Shown: positions 46,339 through 58,921 of the stretch, in pieces | How positions within the stretch are numbered: the first letter of the stretch is position 1 | Layout of the letters: each line of letters starts with the position of its first letter | From: Elymus sibiricus | Taxonomy: Eukaryota; Streptophyta; Magnoliopsida; Poales; Poaceae | DNA length: 64,000 bases | Reading direction: 5' to 3' | Assembly (NCBI GenBank): GCA_039707655.1 | Contig: CM077667.1 | Coordinates: 59,859,628 to 59,923,627, forward strand | The notes under the pieces: generated by a model | What the model was told of the DNA's origin: nothing | The model's input: the letters and a program-made list of their open reading frames with translations, nothing else | Database searches by the model: none | Translations under genes and position numbers: made by a program

Positions 46339-47067
46339 ATGTTGGAGAAACTGCTAGCTAATCCTTATGCAGGAGACGATACAACTCATCCTGATTATCA
46401 CTTGATATATGTAGATGAGATTTGTGGATTATTTAAGCTTGCCGGTTTATCCAAGGACAAAGTCAAGAAGAAGGTTTTCCCTTTATCTTTGGAGGGAAAA
46501 GCATTGATGTGGTACATGTTATTGGATGATATTGGATCATGGGACTGGAATCGCTTGAAGCTGGAATTTCATCACAAGTTTGATCCGATGCATCTAGTTC
46601 ATCGTGATCGGAATTATATATATAACTTTTGGCCTCGTGAAGGAGAAAGCATCGCTCAAGCTTAGGAGGGGGATTAAATCTATGATGCACACTTGACCCA
46701 ACCATGCTCTCAAAAGAAATGATTATACAAAACATTTACACTCGACTTTCTCCTGATGATCCATCACTATTGGATTCTTCTTCTACTTGCTCATACATAA
46801 AGATAACTATTGAATTTAAATGGGATCTTCTGGAAAGAATTAAACGCAACTCTGAAGATTGGGAATTCGACAAAGGTAAAGAGTTAGGTATAACGCTTGA
46901 GTTTGATTGTGTTAAGTCTTTTATGGAAATTGATACTTTTCATAAGTTTAGTAATAAAAATAGGCTTGACTCTGAGATAGTAGCTTCTTTCTGTGAATCA
47001 TTTGCTACTCATGTTGAACTCCCTAAGGGGAAGTGGTTTAAATTTCATCCACCTATTAATTGTTAGT
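46339..47067 (+). pseudogene. gag: Athila-type gag (broken)
   Basis: The first frame from ATG 46339 contains DEICGLFKLAGLSKDKVKKK and KALMWYMLLDDIGSWDWN, the classic Athila capsid region, and ends early at a TAG (46663) after REGESIAQA. A shifted frame from 46704 continues with LDSSSTCSYIK, then FKWDLLERIKRNSEDWE and ends at 47064. At least one stop and one indel separate the halves, so no full gag is made. Confidence 0.8.
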
Positions 47068-48017
47068 GGAATCCATTAAGGTTAAGGAAGAAATATCGGT
47101 TTGCCATGCTGATCCACTTGTGCTTGTTGCTTATATTGAGAAACCACCTTCTCTTGTTAGGATTAAGGAACATGCTAAGGCTGCAACTATGGTTAGGAAA
47201 AGTCATACTAGGACACCTAAACCTTCTGAACAAATATGTGTGGAACCTAATATTGCTATAGTTAAAGATATCTTGGTTGATAATATTGATGGGCATGTTA
47301 TTTACCTCTGTGATGAAGCTACTAGAATAGCAAAGCCTGTTAGAAATGAGCAGGATAAGCTAGATAAAAACAAACCAGTTGTTGGCTTGCCTGTTGTTTC
47401 TGTAAAGATGGGAGATCATTGTATCATGGTTTGTGTGACATGGGTGCTAGTATCAGTGCTATACCTTTTACATCATATAAAGAAATTATGAATGATATAG
47501 CACCCTCTGAGATTGAAGATATTGATGTCACTATTAACTTGCAAACCGGGATACCATTTCACCACTTGGGATTGTTAGAGATGTTGAAGTATTGTGAGGA
47601 ACAATCAAGTACCCCACTGATTTCTTAGTACTTGGTTCAGAACAAGATTACTTTTGTCCCATTATATTTCATAGACCACTCTTGAATACTGTTAATGCCA
47701 AAATTAATTGTGTCACCGAGCAGGTTAAAGTAAGCTTTGGTAATGAATCTCATGAATTTAATTTCTCTAAATTTGGTCGACAGCCACATGAGAAAGTGTT
47801 ACCTAATAAAGATGACATTATTGGTCTTGCTTCTATAGTTGTGCTTCCCATTGATCCAGTAGAACAATACCTTCTTGACCATGAGAATGATAAGCACATA
47901 AATGAAAGAAAAGAAATGGATGATATTTTCTTTAGGCAAGCACCTATCCTTAAACACAACTTTCATGTTGACATTTTAGGGGATCCTCCACCACCTAAGG
48001 GAGATCCCGTGTTTTAG
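47068..48017 (+). pseudogene. pol: Athila-type aspartic protease region (broken)
   Basis: The frame from 47060 to 47491 reads a gag-protease linker up to GDHCIMV. The active-site loop CDMGASISAIPF lies in a second frame near 47440. The region with FNFSKFGRQPHEK and QYLLDHENDKHINERKE (47682-48017) is in a third. Frameshifts lie near 47430 and 47560-47680. DMGAS in place of DTGAS is usual for this lineage. Confidence 0.75.
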
Positions 48018-48038
48018 CTAAGAAACTTACCCGATACT

Positions 48039-49540
48039 TTGAAGTATGCTTATCTTGATGAAAATAAGATATATCATGTTATGTTTAGTGCTAACCTTTT
48101 AGAGCAGGAAGAAAAGAGGTTACTCAAAACTTTGAGGAAGCACCGAGCTTCTATTCCATATACTCTTGATGATCTTAAGGGCATTAGTCCCACTCTATGT
48201 CAGCACAAAATTAATATGGAGCCAGATGCTAAACCAGTTGTTGATCATCAATGCCGCTTGAATTCTAAAATGAAGGAAGTGGTAAGAACTGAAATATTAA
48301 AACTTCTAGAGGCAGGTATAATCTATCCCATAGATGATAATAGATGGGTAAGCCCTGTTCATTATGTTCCTAAGAAAGGAGGTATAACTGTTGTTCCTAA
48401 TGATAAAAATGAACTTATACCCCAGAGGATAGTAACTGGTTATACGATGGTAATTGATTTCAGGAAATTAAACAAAGCTACTAGAAAAGGTCATTACCCC
48501 TTGCCTTTTGTTGATCAAATGTTAGAAAGATTATCTAAGCACACACATTTTTTGTTTTCTTGATGGATATTCTGGATTTTCTCAAATACTAGTGTCAAAA
48601 GAGGATCAAGAGAAAACTACTTTTACTTGCCCATTTGGAACCTATGCTTATAGACATATGCCTTTCGGTTTATGCAATGCACCGTCTACCTTTCAAAGAT
48701 GTATGAGTGCTATATTCTTTGATTTTTGTGAAAAGATTGTTGAGGTTTTCATGGATGATTTCTCCATTTACGGAACATCCTTTGATGATTGCGTGAGCAA
48801 CCTTGATAGAGTTTTGCAGACATGTGAAGAAACTAACCTTGTCTTGAACTTGAATTGGGAGAAGTGCCATTTTATGGTGAATGAAGGTATAGTGCTTGGG
48901 CATAAAATTTCTGAACGAGGTATTGAGGTAGACAAAGCTAAAGTTGATGCAATAGAGAAAATGCCATGTCCTAAATATATTAAAGGTATAAGAAGTTTCC
49001 TCGGTCATGCTTGTTTCTGTAGGCATTTTATTAAAGATTTCTAGGCCATTAACTAATCTTCTGCAAAAAAGATGTTCCGTTCTTTTTGATGATGATTGTG
49101 TAGAAGCCTTTGAAATACTTACGAAAGCATTGATTTCTTCACCTATTGTTCAACCACTTGATTGGAATCTACCTGTTGGTGTTGTTCTAAGGCAAAGAGT
49201 AGACAAGAAGTTGATTGTTATTCATTATGCTAGTAAGACCCTAGACAATGCTCAAAGAAATTATACAACTACTGAGAAGGATTTTTTAGCAGTTGTGTTT
49301 GCATGTGATAAGTTTAGACACTATATTGTTGATTCCAAAGTTATATTAACACGAATCATGCTGCTATTAAATACCTTATGGAAATGAAAGATGCTAAGCC
49401 TAGACTTATTAGGTGGGTGCTTTTACTTCAAGAGTTTGATTTGCATATTGTTGAAAGGAAGGGAGCTAAAAACCCCGTAGTAGATAATTTGTCTAGGATG
49501 GAAAATGCGCTTGATTACCCACTGCTTATTGATGATAATT
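48039..49540 (+). pseudogene. pol: Athila-type reverse transcriptase and RNase H (broken)
   Basis: RT has PLPFVDQMLERLSKHTHF, then a +1 shift near 48555, then FGTYAYRHMPFGLCNAPSTF and the active site FMDD at 48748-48759, ending FLGHACFCRHFIKDF. RNase H starts near 49040 but lacks the segment normally holding its first catalytic aspartate: the sequence passes straight from DWNLP to VGVVLRQR at about 49174. A further shift at about 49355 precedes [20 protein letters not shown]. Confidence 0.82.
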
Positions 49541-50864
49541 TTCCTTATGAGCAATCAGTTGTTATAAATGCTTCCCGTAGTACTGCTTGGTATGCAGATT
49601 ATGCTAATTACATTGTTGCTAAATATATACCATCAAGTTTCACATACCAACAAAAGAAAAAGTTTTTCTATGATTTAAGACATTACTTTTGGGATGATCC
49701 ACATCTTTATAAAGAAGGAGTAGATGGTGTTATGAGATGTTGTGTACCTGAGCATGAACTAGGATAGATCCTACGAAAGTGTCATTCCGAGGGCTACAGA
49801 GGGCACCATGCTGGTGACTGAACCGCACACAAGGTATTACAATCTCGATTTTAGTGGCCTACTCTTTTGAAGGATGCTCGTAAGTATGTCCTTTCTTGTT
49901 ATAATTTTTAAAGAATTGGTAACATTGGCAGGCGTCACGAATGCCTATGAATTATTCACTTGCTATTGAACCATTTGATGTTTGGGGCTTTGATTATATG
50001 GGACCTTTTACTTCCTCTAATGGGTATACTCATATTTTAGTTGTTGTTGATTACGTTACTAAGTTGGTAGAAGCTATTCCAACTAGTAGTGTTGATCATA
50101 ACATCTCTATTAAAATGCTTAAAGAAATTATTTTCCCGAAGTTTGGAGTCCCTAGATACATGATGATTGCTGGTGGCTCACATTTTATTCATGGTGCTTT
50201 CCGTAAACTTCTAGCTAAATACGATGTTAACCGGAGAATTGCATCACCTTATCACCCTCGGTCTAGTGGTTAAATTTAATTAAGTAATTGGGAAATAAAA
50301 TTAATCTTGCAAAAGACCGTTAATAGATCTAGAAAGAATTGGTCTAAGAAACTCGATGATGCTTTATGGGATTATAGAACTTCTTATGAGAACCCAATGG
50401 GAATGTCCCCATATAAAATGTTCTATGGAAAAGCTTGTCATTGACCTCTTGAGTTAGAACATAAGACTTATTGGGCAATTAAAGAACTTAACTATGATTT
50501 CAAGCTTGCCGGTGAAAAGAGGTTATTAGATATTAGCTCTTTAGATGAATGGAGGACACAAGCTTATGAAAATGCCAAGTTATTCAAATAAAAAGTTAAA
50601 ATATGGCATGACAAGAGAATTCAAAAATGGGAATTCAACGTAGGAGACCTAGTTCTTTTGTACAATTCTCGTTTCAGATTCATTGCGGGTAAGCTTCTCT
50701 CCAAATGGGAAGGACCCTATATCGTCGAAGAAGTTTATTGCTCCGGTGCTATCAAAATCAATAATGCCGAAGGCACACATCTAAGAGTAGTAAATGGCAA
50801 AGAATTTAGCATTATATCTCAGGTACGCCCATTAATGTTGAAACTAATATTATTCAATCAATGA
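49541..50864 (+). pseudogene. pol: Athila-type integrase (catalytic residues lost)
   Basis: The zinc finger region (about 49740-49900) is disrupted by stops. The core from 49941 has the first Asp in WGFDYMGPF (49992-49994). In MMIAGGSHF the second catalytic Asp is replaced by Ala (50169-50171), and the position of the catalytic Glu is a TAA (50277-50279), next to another TAA at 50271. The C-terminal part resumes with [20 protein letters not shown], and 50658-50864 has GKLLSKWEGPYIVEEVYCSG. Confidence 0.8.
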
Positions 50865-51235
50865 CATCAGAAGAATACATAAGAAAGACCTTCCGAAACA
50901 CTCTAGAAACCTGAAAAAGGAGTAGGTATGTGATACCGTAAGTAAACCGACTCCAAAAATTCCGTAAAAATATTTTCTGTCACTTTTAGTATTTTAGAAA
51001 AATTACAAAAATAAGAACGAGTCAGGGGGACCCACGAGGGAGCCACAAGACAACATGGCGCGCCTTGATGCCTCATGGGCACCTCGTGTGCCACCCGAAC
51101 TCGGTTTTACTTCCTCGACACGTATTCTGACCTAGAAAATTCATTATATATACTTTCGTATGTTTTGACCACCGCATCGCAAGTTTCTCCTCTGTTCTTT
51201 TCTCGGCCTGTTTTTCTGACAGATTTAGAAGCAAT

Positions 51236-51778
51236 ATGTCATCACAAGATTCAGAGGGAGAGAGCTATGTTTCATATCTCGTTGCCAATCCCCTAGTTTA
51301 TGGGGATGTGGATCCTTATGGGTGGTCAACAGAGGAATAGGTGGAGGCTGATCTAAAAAGTATCGAGCCCTCAAGTGACGAGGAAGAAGGTGAAGTACCT
51401 CTAACTCAACCTGGATATATGCACGTGGAATTCAAAAAGTCTAGTCTACCCGACAAGGTAGACACTACCACTGCCTCCGCCAGCAAAACACATCCTTTGA
51501 GGGAAGGAGCCATGATCATCACGAAGAGACTCCACAAGGAGAATCTAGACCTTAAACGGGAGGTTGAAAAGCTCAATGAGGAGATTCGTATCCTGAGAAG
51601 CATTATTGCTAAGAGGATCACATCATCACCACCATCACCCAAGAACACTTTAGTACATGGGTATGGGCACTACCCTGAGCTTGTTCCAAGCTTGGGGGAG
51701 GTGCCCCGGTATCGTATCACCATCACTTTTGTCATTACTATCTATCTTAGTTCGATCCTAAGTTATCTCGTGATTTAG
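51236..51778 (+). pseudogene. Third ORF of the Athila-like element: acidic plus coiled-coil protein, one in-frame stop
   Basis: ATG 51236 opens MSSQDSEGESYVSYLVANPL; a TAG at 51338 interrupts, and the same frame continues to 51778. The second part has SSDEEEGEVPLTQPG, then the heptad segment ENLDLKREVEKLNEEIRILR, and ends in a hydrophobic stretch (ITFVITIYLSSILSYLVI) that could be one membrane segment. It sits where Athila elements carry an env-like or accessory ORF after integrase. Whether it is homologous to those is not shown. Confidence 0.5.
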
Positions 51779-51840
51779 AGGAATAAAATGTTAGTTATGC
51801 TTTTGCTTAGAGTGTTCTCTTTGTGATCTATGTATCTTTG

Positions 51841-52937
51841 TGTCGTCGTTTTCTCACGACAAATGCCATGGGGTGGCTTATCGAGAGTGGTTGGGGCCGA
51901 AGGACACCGATGGGCTCCGGGAGTGGGATTAGGCACAAGCGGTGAGGGACACACGATGTACCCAGGTTCGGGGCCCTCCGGGGGAGGTAATACCCCTAGT
52001 CCTGCTGGTCTGGTTATATGGTGGGTGATGTTACAATGGTGCTCCTTGAGCTGCTCGTCTAGAGGTGGAAGAAGGGGCAGCCGGCTCCTCTTCCCTTGCT
52101 ACGTGGGAGTGCGAGTGAGTCTAAGACGGGGGGAATGCCTCCGTGCGTGTGTGCGTGTCTGATGCATGGGGGCCTCGGGGGGTTTTATAGGCCGACCCCC
52201 TGACTTACAATATTCCTAAGGTACCAAGAAGGGGGACCCGGCTAGCAGCCCCTCCAGCCAGCCAGGGGGCCCGCCGGCTGGGTCGTCTTGTCGTCTGTAG
52301 GTCCCGCCGGCTGCGCGGTCCCATCGCCAACTGGGACCCGCTAGCCGGCTCTTCCATTGGCCCGCGCTCACCTGCCGCGGCACGGGCCGCCCTGCTCGGC
52401 GTCGTCTTGCGCCAGCCGGCCGAAGTCAGCGGTACGGCCGGCATCGTTGTAGCCATGCCGGGGCAGGTGATGGAGTGGATGGTGGCGCAGAGGTATTGTG
52501 GCTCCGCCAGGTCTCGATCGGTCTCGGTCAGCGGTACGACCGCCCGGACTGTAGCCATGCGCGCCCGTGCGTCAGCGGCCGCTGTAGCTGCATATGAGTC
52601 CGTCGTGGGGGTCGCGTCCCATCAGCGTACTTGACCGCAGTGGGAAGGGACAGATACCCGCCCGTCCAGAGGTCAGCGGGCGAGCCAGTCATGTAGCGGC
52701 CGGGCGCGCCTGGCCGGGGCAAGATGGCCGGCTCCTGTTCAGCCGGCCGCGAGCCAGCCGGCCAGGGGATCAACCGGCCCCTCTCTGCCGGTCACGGACC
52801 AGCCGGAAGTGGGCCAGCCGGCCAGGGGGCCAGCCGGCATTTGGGCCAGCCGGCCGTGGACCAGTCGGCCGTATAGTTTTTCAGAAAGGGGCTTGAACTC
52901 CCTCTCCTTGGCGTACCCAGGGGTAATAACCCCGTCA
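51841..52937 (-). repeat. Solo LTR (1097 bp) of the GC-rich Tat-like family, CTTTG target duplication
   Basis: TGTCGTCGTTTTCTCACGAC to TAATAACCCCGTCA, flanked by CTTTG at 51836-51840 and 52938-52942. It is the reverse complement of the LTR at 4279-5250, with the same TATA region (TTTTATAGGCC near 52180). The right third is an expanded AGCCGGCC array (52730-52870). Confidence 0.9.
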
Positions 52938-52942
52938 CTTTG

Positions 52943-53720
52943 TAATCGAGGGTGAGTTATATAATAAAGATTAGTTGAGTTTGTGTGCTTCACCATCATG
53001 CATCAATCATCATAGCGGTTAAATAAAAGGAAATAAAAGGAGATCATATGTTAATCTCATAGAGACTAATGACTTCACATAGAAAAAGTATGATTGATAA
53101 AAGTTGTTGGGAGTTGACAAACGTAATGTTAGTCATTGGTACAATTCATGAAAAATTATGATAGAGGAGAGGAGATTATCATGCAAACATACTATCTTGG
53201 ACATCTTCTATGATTGTGAACCCCATCAAATATTACATAACGATCAAACTGTTGGTGCTGGACATGGAAGACATCATAATGAGTTATGTTTGTTTACATT
53301 CACCTAGAAGGTATATTGTCATGGATCCTTTAACATGTGGTGCTTGCTTTAGATCTTTTGCCAGCCTCAAAATTTCGCACTAAGTACAGATACTACTTGT
53401 GCACCCATAACCCTTAAACCCAGTTGTTTGCCATGAGAGTCCACCATACCTACCTGTGGATTGAATAAGATCCTTCAAGTAAGGTGTCATCGGTGCATAA
53501 GAAATAAAAAATTGCTCCCAATTATGTATGATCTTTTATTGTAAGGGAAAATAAGCTTTGTATGATGTTGTGATGGCAAAGAAATAAAAGCGACGGACTG
53601 CATAATAAAGTTTGTCATCCTAAGGGACAATATAAAGTGACATTGCTTTGCATTAAGAGTTTGCACATTCAAAAATAAAAGTGCATGACAACCTCTGCTT
53701 CCCTCTGCAAAGGGCCTATC
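52943..53720 (+). other. 3' non-coding interior of the Athila-like element
   Basis: AT-rich DNA with no coding signal, between the solo LTR and the Copia insertion. It continues after that insertion at 62361. Confidence 0.65.
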
Positions 53721-55503
53721 TGTTGGAAATATGCCCTAGAGGCAATAATAAAATGGTTATTATATATTTCCTTGTTCATGATAATTATTTATTATCCATG
53801 CTATAATTGTATTGATTGGAAACTCAAAATACATGTGTGGGTACATAGACAACACTGTGTCCCTAGTATGCCTCTAATAGACTAGCTCGTTGATCAAAGA
53901 TGGTCAAGGTTTCCTAGCCATGGACATGAGATGTCATTTGATAATGGGATCACATCATTAGGAGAATGATGTGATGGAAAAGACCCAAACTATGAACGTA
54001 GCATATGATCATGTCAGTTTATCGCTAATATTTCTGCATGTCAAAGTATCTGTTCCTATGACCATGAGATCATGCAACTCACTAACACCAGAGGAGTACC
54101 TTGTGTGTATCAAATGTCGCAACGTAACTGGGTGACTATAAAGATGCTCTACGGATATCTCCGAGGGTGTCTGTTGAGTTGGCATGGATCAAGACTCGGA
54201 TTTGTTACTCCATGTGACGGAGAGGTATCTCAGGGCCCACTCGGTAATACAACATCACAATGAGCCTTGCAAGCAAAGTGACTAAAGAGTTAGCCACGGG
54301 ATCTTGTATTACAGATCGAGTAAAGAGACTTGCCGGTAACAAGATTGAACTAGGTATAGAGATACCAACGATCGAATCTCGGGCAAGTAACGTACCGAAG
54401 AACAAAGGGAACAACATACGGGATTAACTGAATCCTTGACATAGAGGTTCAACCGATAAAGACCTTCATAGAATATGTAGGAACCAATATGGGCATCCAG
54501 GTCCCGCTATTGGTTATTGACCGTAGATGTGTCTCGGTCATGTCTACATAGTTCTCGAACCCGCAGGGTCTGCACACTTAACGTTCGGTGACATTTCGGT
54601 AGTATTGAGTTATGCATGGTCATGACCGAAGGTTGTTAGGAGTCCCGGATGAGATCCCGGACGTCACGAGGAACTTCGGAATGGTCCCGAGGCAAAGATT
54701 TATATATAGGAAGTCCCGTTTTTGTCTCCGGAAAGGTTTCGGGCACTTGTAGTAGTGTACCGGGAGTGACGAATGGGTTCCGGGGGGTCCACCAAGTGGG
54801 GACCACCCACCCCAAGGGTCACATGGACCTAGGAGGTGGCGCACCATCCCCTGGTGGGCTGTCCGGCCAGCCCCTAGGAGGCCCTAGCGCAAGGGGTGGG
54901 GAAGGGGCCAAGTGGGGAGAAGTCCTACTAGGATTCCACCTCCCTTGTGGGAGGTGGACTCCTCCCCCTTGTGGTTCGACCGAATCCCTAGGGGAAACCC
55001 TAGGGATGCCTCCTCCTCCCTCCCTCCTATATATACTAGAGGGTTTTTGAGGGCAGCCCCAACCTGAAAAGCCATGGCTGCCTCTCTCTCCCTCTAGATC
55101 TGTTCTCCACTAGATCGTCTCGGTCGTGCTTGGCGAAGCCCTGCCGGGACAGCTCCACCACCACCGCCACCACGCCATTGTGCTGGCGGATAACTCATCT
55201 ACCTCTCCACCCTCGCTTGCTGGATCAAGGAGGTGGAGATCATCATCGAGCTGTACGTGTGCTGAACGTGGAGGTGCCGTCCGTTCGGCGCTAGATCGGA
55301 AGGACCGTGATTGGATCGCGAGACGGATTGTGATTTGGATCGTGAAGACGTTCGACTACATCAACCACGTTTCTTAACGCTTCCCGCTTAGCGATCTACA
55401 AGGGTATGTAGATCCACTCTCCCTCTCTTAGATGCTCATCACCATGGATAGATCTTGTATGTGCGTAGGAAATGTTTTGTTTCCCATGCAACGTTCCCCA
55501 ACA
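53721..55503 (+). repeat. 5' LTR (1783 bp)
   Basis: TGTTGGAAATATGCCCTAGA to AACGTTCCCCAACA. TATATATA near 55028 is the probable TATA box. GTGGCATCATGAGC right after it is a degenerate initiator-Met primer site. Confidence 0.95.
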
Positions 55504-56795
55504 GTGGCATCATGAGCTAGGTCTATGCGTAGATGAGATCTCGAGTATAACAAAAAGGAGTTTGTGGGCGTTGATATTCAGATTGCTTCCCTCCTTAGTC
55601 TCTTCTTGATTCAGCGGTATTGTGGGATGAAGCGGCTCGGACCAACCTAACTCGTCCAAGTACGAGAGACCGGTTCCATCGACTGACATGTAACTTTGTT
55701 GCATAAGATGGTTGGCGGGTGTCTGTCTTTCCCACTTTAGTTGAATCAGATTCGACAAAGGCGATCCTTGTAGAAGGTGAAATAGCAAATTGTATATCAC
55801 CGTTGTGGTTTTGCGTAGGTAAGAATCGTTCTTGCTAGATACCCATAGCAACAACGTAAAACATGCAACAACAATTAGAGGACGTCTAACTTGTTTTTGC
55901 AGGGTATGATGTGATATGATATGGCCAAAGAAATGATGAGATATATGTGATGTATGAGATGATCATGTTTTGTATAGATTATCACGACTTGCATGTCAAT
56001 GAGTACGGCAACCGGCAGGAGCCATAGGGTTGTCTTCAATTATTATGTGGCCTGCGTGTCACTCATTAAGCACTATGTAATGCTTTACTTTATCGCTAAG
56101 CGGTAGCAATAGTAGTAGAAGCATGGTTGGTGCGACAACCCCGATGGCGACACGTTGATGGAGATCAAGATGATGGACATCATGGTGTCATGCCAGTGAC
56201 GATGGAGATCATGCCGGTGCTTTGAGATGGAGATCAAAAGCACAAGATCATGGCCATATCATGTCACTTATGATTTGCATGTGATGTTAATCCTTTTATG
56301 CACCTTGTTTTGCTTAGGACGACGGTAGCATTATAAGGTGATCCCTCAGTAAAATTTCAAGATAAAATTGTGTTCTCCCCGAGTGTGCACCGTTGCGAAA
56401 GTTCATTGTTTCAAGACACCACGTGATGATCGGGTGTGATAGACTCTACGTTCGCATACAACGGGTGCAAGCCAGTGTTGCACATGCGGAACACTCGAGT
56501 TAAACTTGACGAGCCTAGCATGTACAGACATGGCCTCGGAACACAAGAGACCGAAAGGTCGAACATGAGTCATATAGTAGATATGATCAACATGGAGATG
56601 TTCACCATTGAAACCACCTCATCTCACGTGATGATCGGACTTGGGTTGGTGGATTTGGATCATGTCACACTTAGACAACCTGAGGGATGTTGAATTGAGT
56701 GGGAGTTCTTAAGTAATATGATTAATTGAACTCATTATCATGAACATAGTCAAAGTGACTTTGCAAATTATGTTGTAGATCAATAGCTCGCGCTG
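55504..56795 (+). other. Untranslated leader of the Angela-like element
   Basis: No family motif is seen in this 1.3 kb. The short frame at 56436-56693 includes no recognised motif. Long leaders between LTR and gag are normal for this family. Confidence 0.6.
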
Positions 56796-57590
56796 TTGCT
56801 CCCCTGTTTTTATACGTTCCTAGAGAAAATAGAATTGAAAGATGTTGGTAGCAATAATGCGGACTGGGTCCTTGATCAGAGGATTGTCCTCATTGCTGCA
56901 CAGAAGGCTTATGTCCTTGATGCACCGCTCGGTGCGCCACCCCCTCAAGCGTCGCCTGTAGATGTTTTGAACATCTGACAGGCACGTTCTGATGACTACT
57001 TGATAGTTTAGTGCGTCATGCGTTACGGCTTAGAATTGAGGCTCCAAAAACGTTTTGAACGTCACGGAACATATGCGATGTTCTAAGAGCTGAAATTGGG
57101 ATCTCAGGCTCCTGCCCATGTTGAGAGGTATGAGGCCTCCAACAAGATTCTTTGCCTGCAAGATGAAGGAGAATAGCTCAATCAGTTGAGCATGTGCCCA
57201 GATTGTCTGGGTGCTACAATCGCTTGAATTGAGTGGGAGTTAATCTTCCAGATAAGATATTGGTTGATATAGTTCTCCAAGTCACTGCCACAAAGCTACT
57301 AGAGCTTCGTGATGAACTATGAAATGCCAGGGATGGAAATAATGATCCCCGAGCTATTCGTGATGTTTGACACCGCGAAGGTAGAAATCAAGAAGGAGCA
57401 TCAAGTGTTGATGGTTAGTAAAACCACTAGTTTTGAGAAGGCAAGGGCAAGGAGGGAAACTTCATGGATGGCAAGCCAGTTTCTGCTCCAGTAAAGAAAC
57501 CGAAGGTTGAACCCAAACCCGAGACTGAGTGCTTCTATTATGAGGAGAACGGTCGCTGAAGCGGAAACCCCCCAGATACTTGGTAGATAA
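56796..57590 (+). pseudogene. gag: Copia gag (broken)
   Basis: The frame at 56796 contains WVLDQRIVLIAAQKAYVLDA and APLGAPPPQASPVDVL, the N-terminal gag block. The zinc knuckle region near 57526-57565 reads ECFYYEENGR then a stop, so the second Cys and the His of the CCHC box are lost. Several stops lie between. Confidence 0.75.
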
Positions 57591-57599
57591 GAAGGCTGG

Positions 57600-58882
57600 C
57601 AAAGTCAATGAAAGTATATTTGATATACGTATTATTGATGTGTACCTTACTAGTACTCCTAGTAGCACCGGGGTATTAGATACCGGTTCAGTTGCTAATT
57701 TTAGTAACTCGAAATAAAAGCTACGGAATAAACGGAGACTAGCTAAGGGCGAGGTGACGATGTGTGTTGGAAGTGTTTCCAAGATTGATGTGATCACCAT
57801 CGCATGCTCCCTCTACCTTCGGGATTAGTGTTGAGCCTAAATAAATGTTATTTGGTGTTTGTGTTGAGCATGAACATGATTGGATCGTGTTTATTGCAAT
57901 ACGGTTATTCATTTAAGTCAGAGAATAATGGTTATTCTGTTTACATGAATAATACCTTCAATGGTCATTCACCCAATGTGAATGGTTCATTTAATCTCGA
58001 TCGTAGTGATACACATGTTCATAATATTGATGCCAAAAGATGCAAAGTTAATAATGATAGTACCACATACTTGTGGCACTGCCGCTAAAGGTCATATTGG
58101 TGTAAAGAGCATGCAGAAACTCCATGCTGATGGATCGTTGGACTCACTCGATTTTGAATCGGTTGAGACATGCGGACCATGCCTCATGGGCAAGATGACT
58201 AAAACCCCATTTTCCGGCTTGATGGAGCGGGCAAGTGACTTATTGGAAATGATACATGTTGATGTATGCGGTCCAATGAGTGTTGAAGCATGCGGTGGAT
58301 ATCGCTATTTTCTTACCTTCACTGATGATTTGAGTAGATATGGGGATATTTACTTAATGAAACACAAGTCTGAAACGTTTGAAAAGTTCAAACAAATTCA
58401 GAGTGAAGTTTGAGATCATCGTGACAAGAAGATAAAATGTCTACGATATGATCGTGGAGGTGAATATCTGAGTTACGAGTTTTGGTATGCAACTTAAGAC
58501 AATGTGGAAATTGTTTCACAACTCACGCCACCTGGAACACCATAGTGTGATGGTGTGTCCGAACATCGTAGTCGTGCTCTATTGGATATGGTGCATACTA
58601 TGATGTATCTTATCGTTTTGCCACTATCGTTTTGGGGTTATGCATTAGAGACAACTACATTCAATTTAAAATAGGGCACCATCTAAGTCCGTTGAGATGA
58701 CACCATATGAATTTTGGTTTGGCAGAAACCTAAGCCGTCGTTTCTCAGAGTTTGGGATTGCGACACATATGTCTGATAAGCTCGAAACCAAAGCGGAAAG
58801 GTGCATCTTCATAAGATACCCTAAGGAAACAGTTGGGTATACCTTCTATCTCAGATCCAAGGGCAAAGTGTTTGTTTCTTAA
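57600..58882 (+). pseudogene. pol: Copia protease and integrase (broken)
   Basis: The protease active site DTGS is at 57679-57690 (GVLDTGSVANF). The pre-integrase zinc region (NNTFNGHSPNVNG..YLWHC) runs into a stop at 58086 and resumes as HIGVKSMQKLH..CGPCLMGKMTKTPF. The integrase core has IHVDVCGPMSVEACGG and LTFTDDLSRYGD, ending at a stop at 58411. The tail at 58697-58882 has MTPYEFWFGRN and AERCIFIRYPKETVGYTF. Confidence 0.82.
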
Positions 58883-58921
58883 AACGGGTCCTTTCTCGAG
58901 AAAAGGTTTCTCTCGAAAGAA

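Noticed and set aside
54649..55377. Frames of 83-133 codons in the plus-strand Copia LTRs
   Set aside because: They recur in both LTRs at 54649 and 61592 with shifted frames; they are repeat sequence, not genes.
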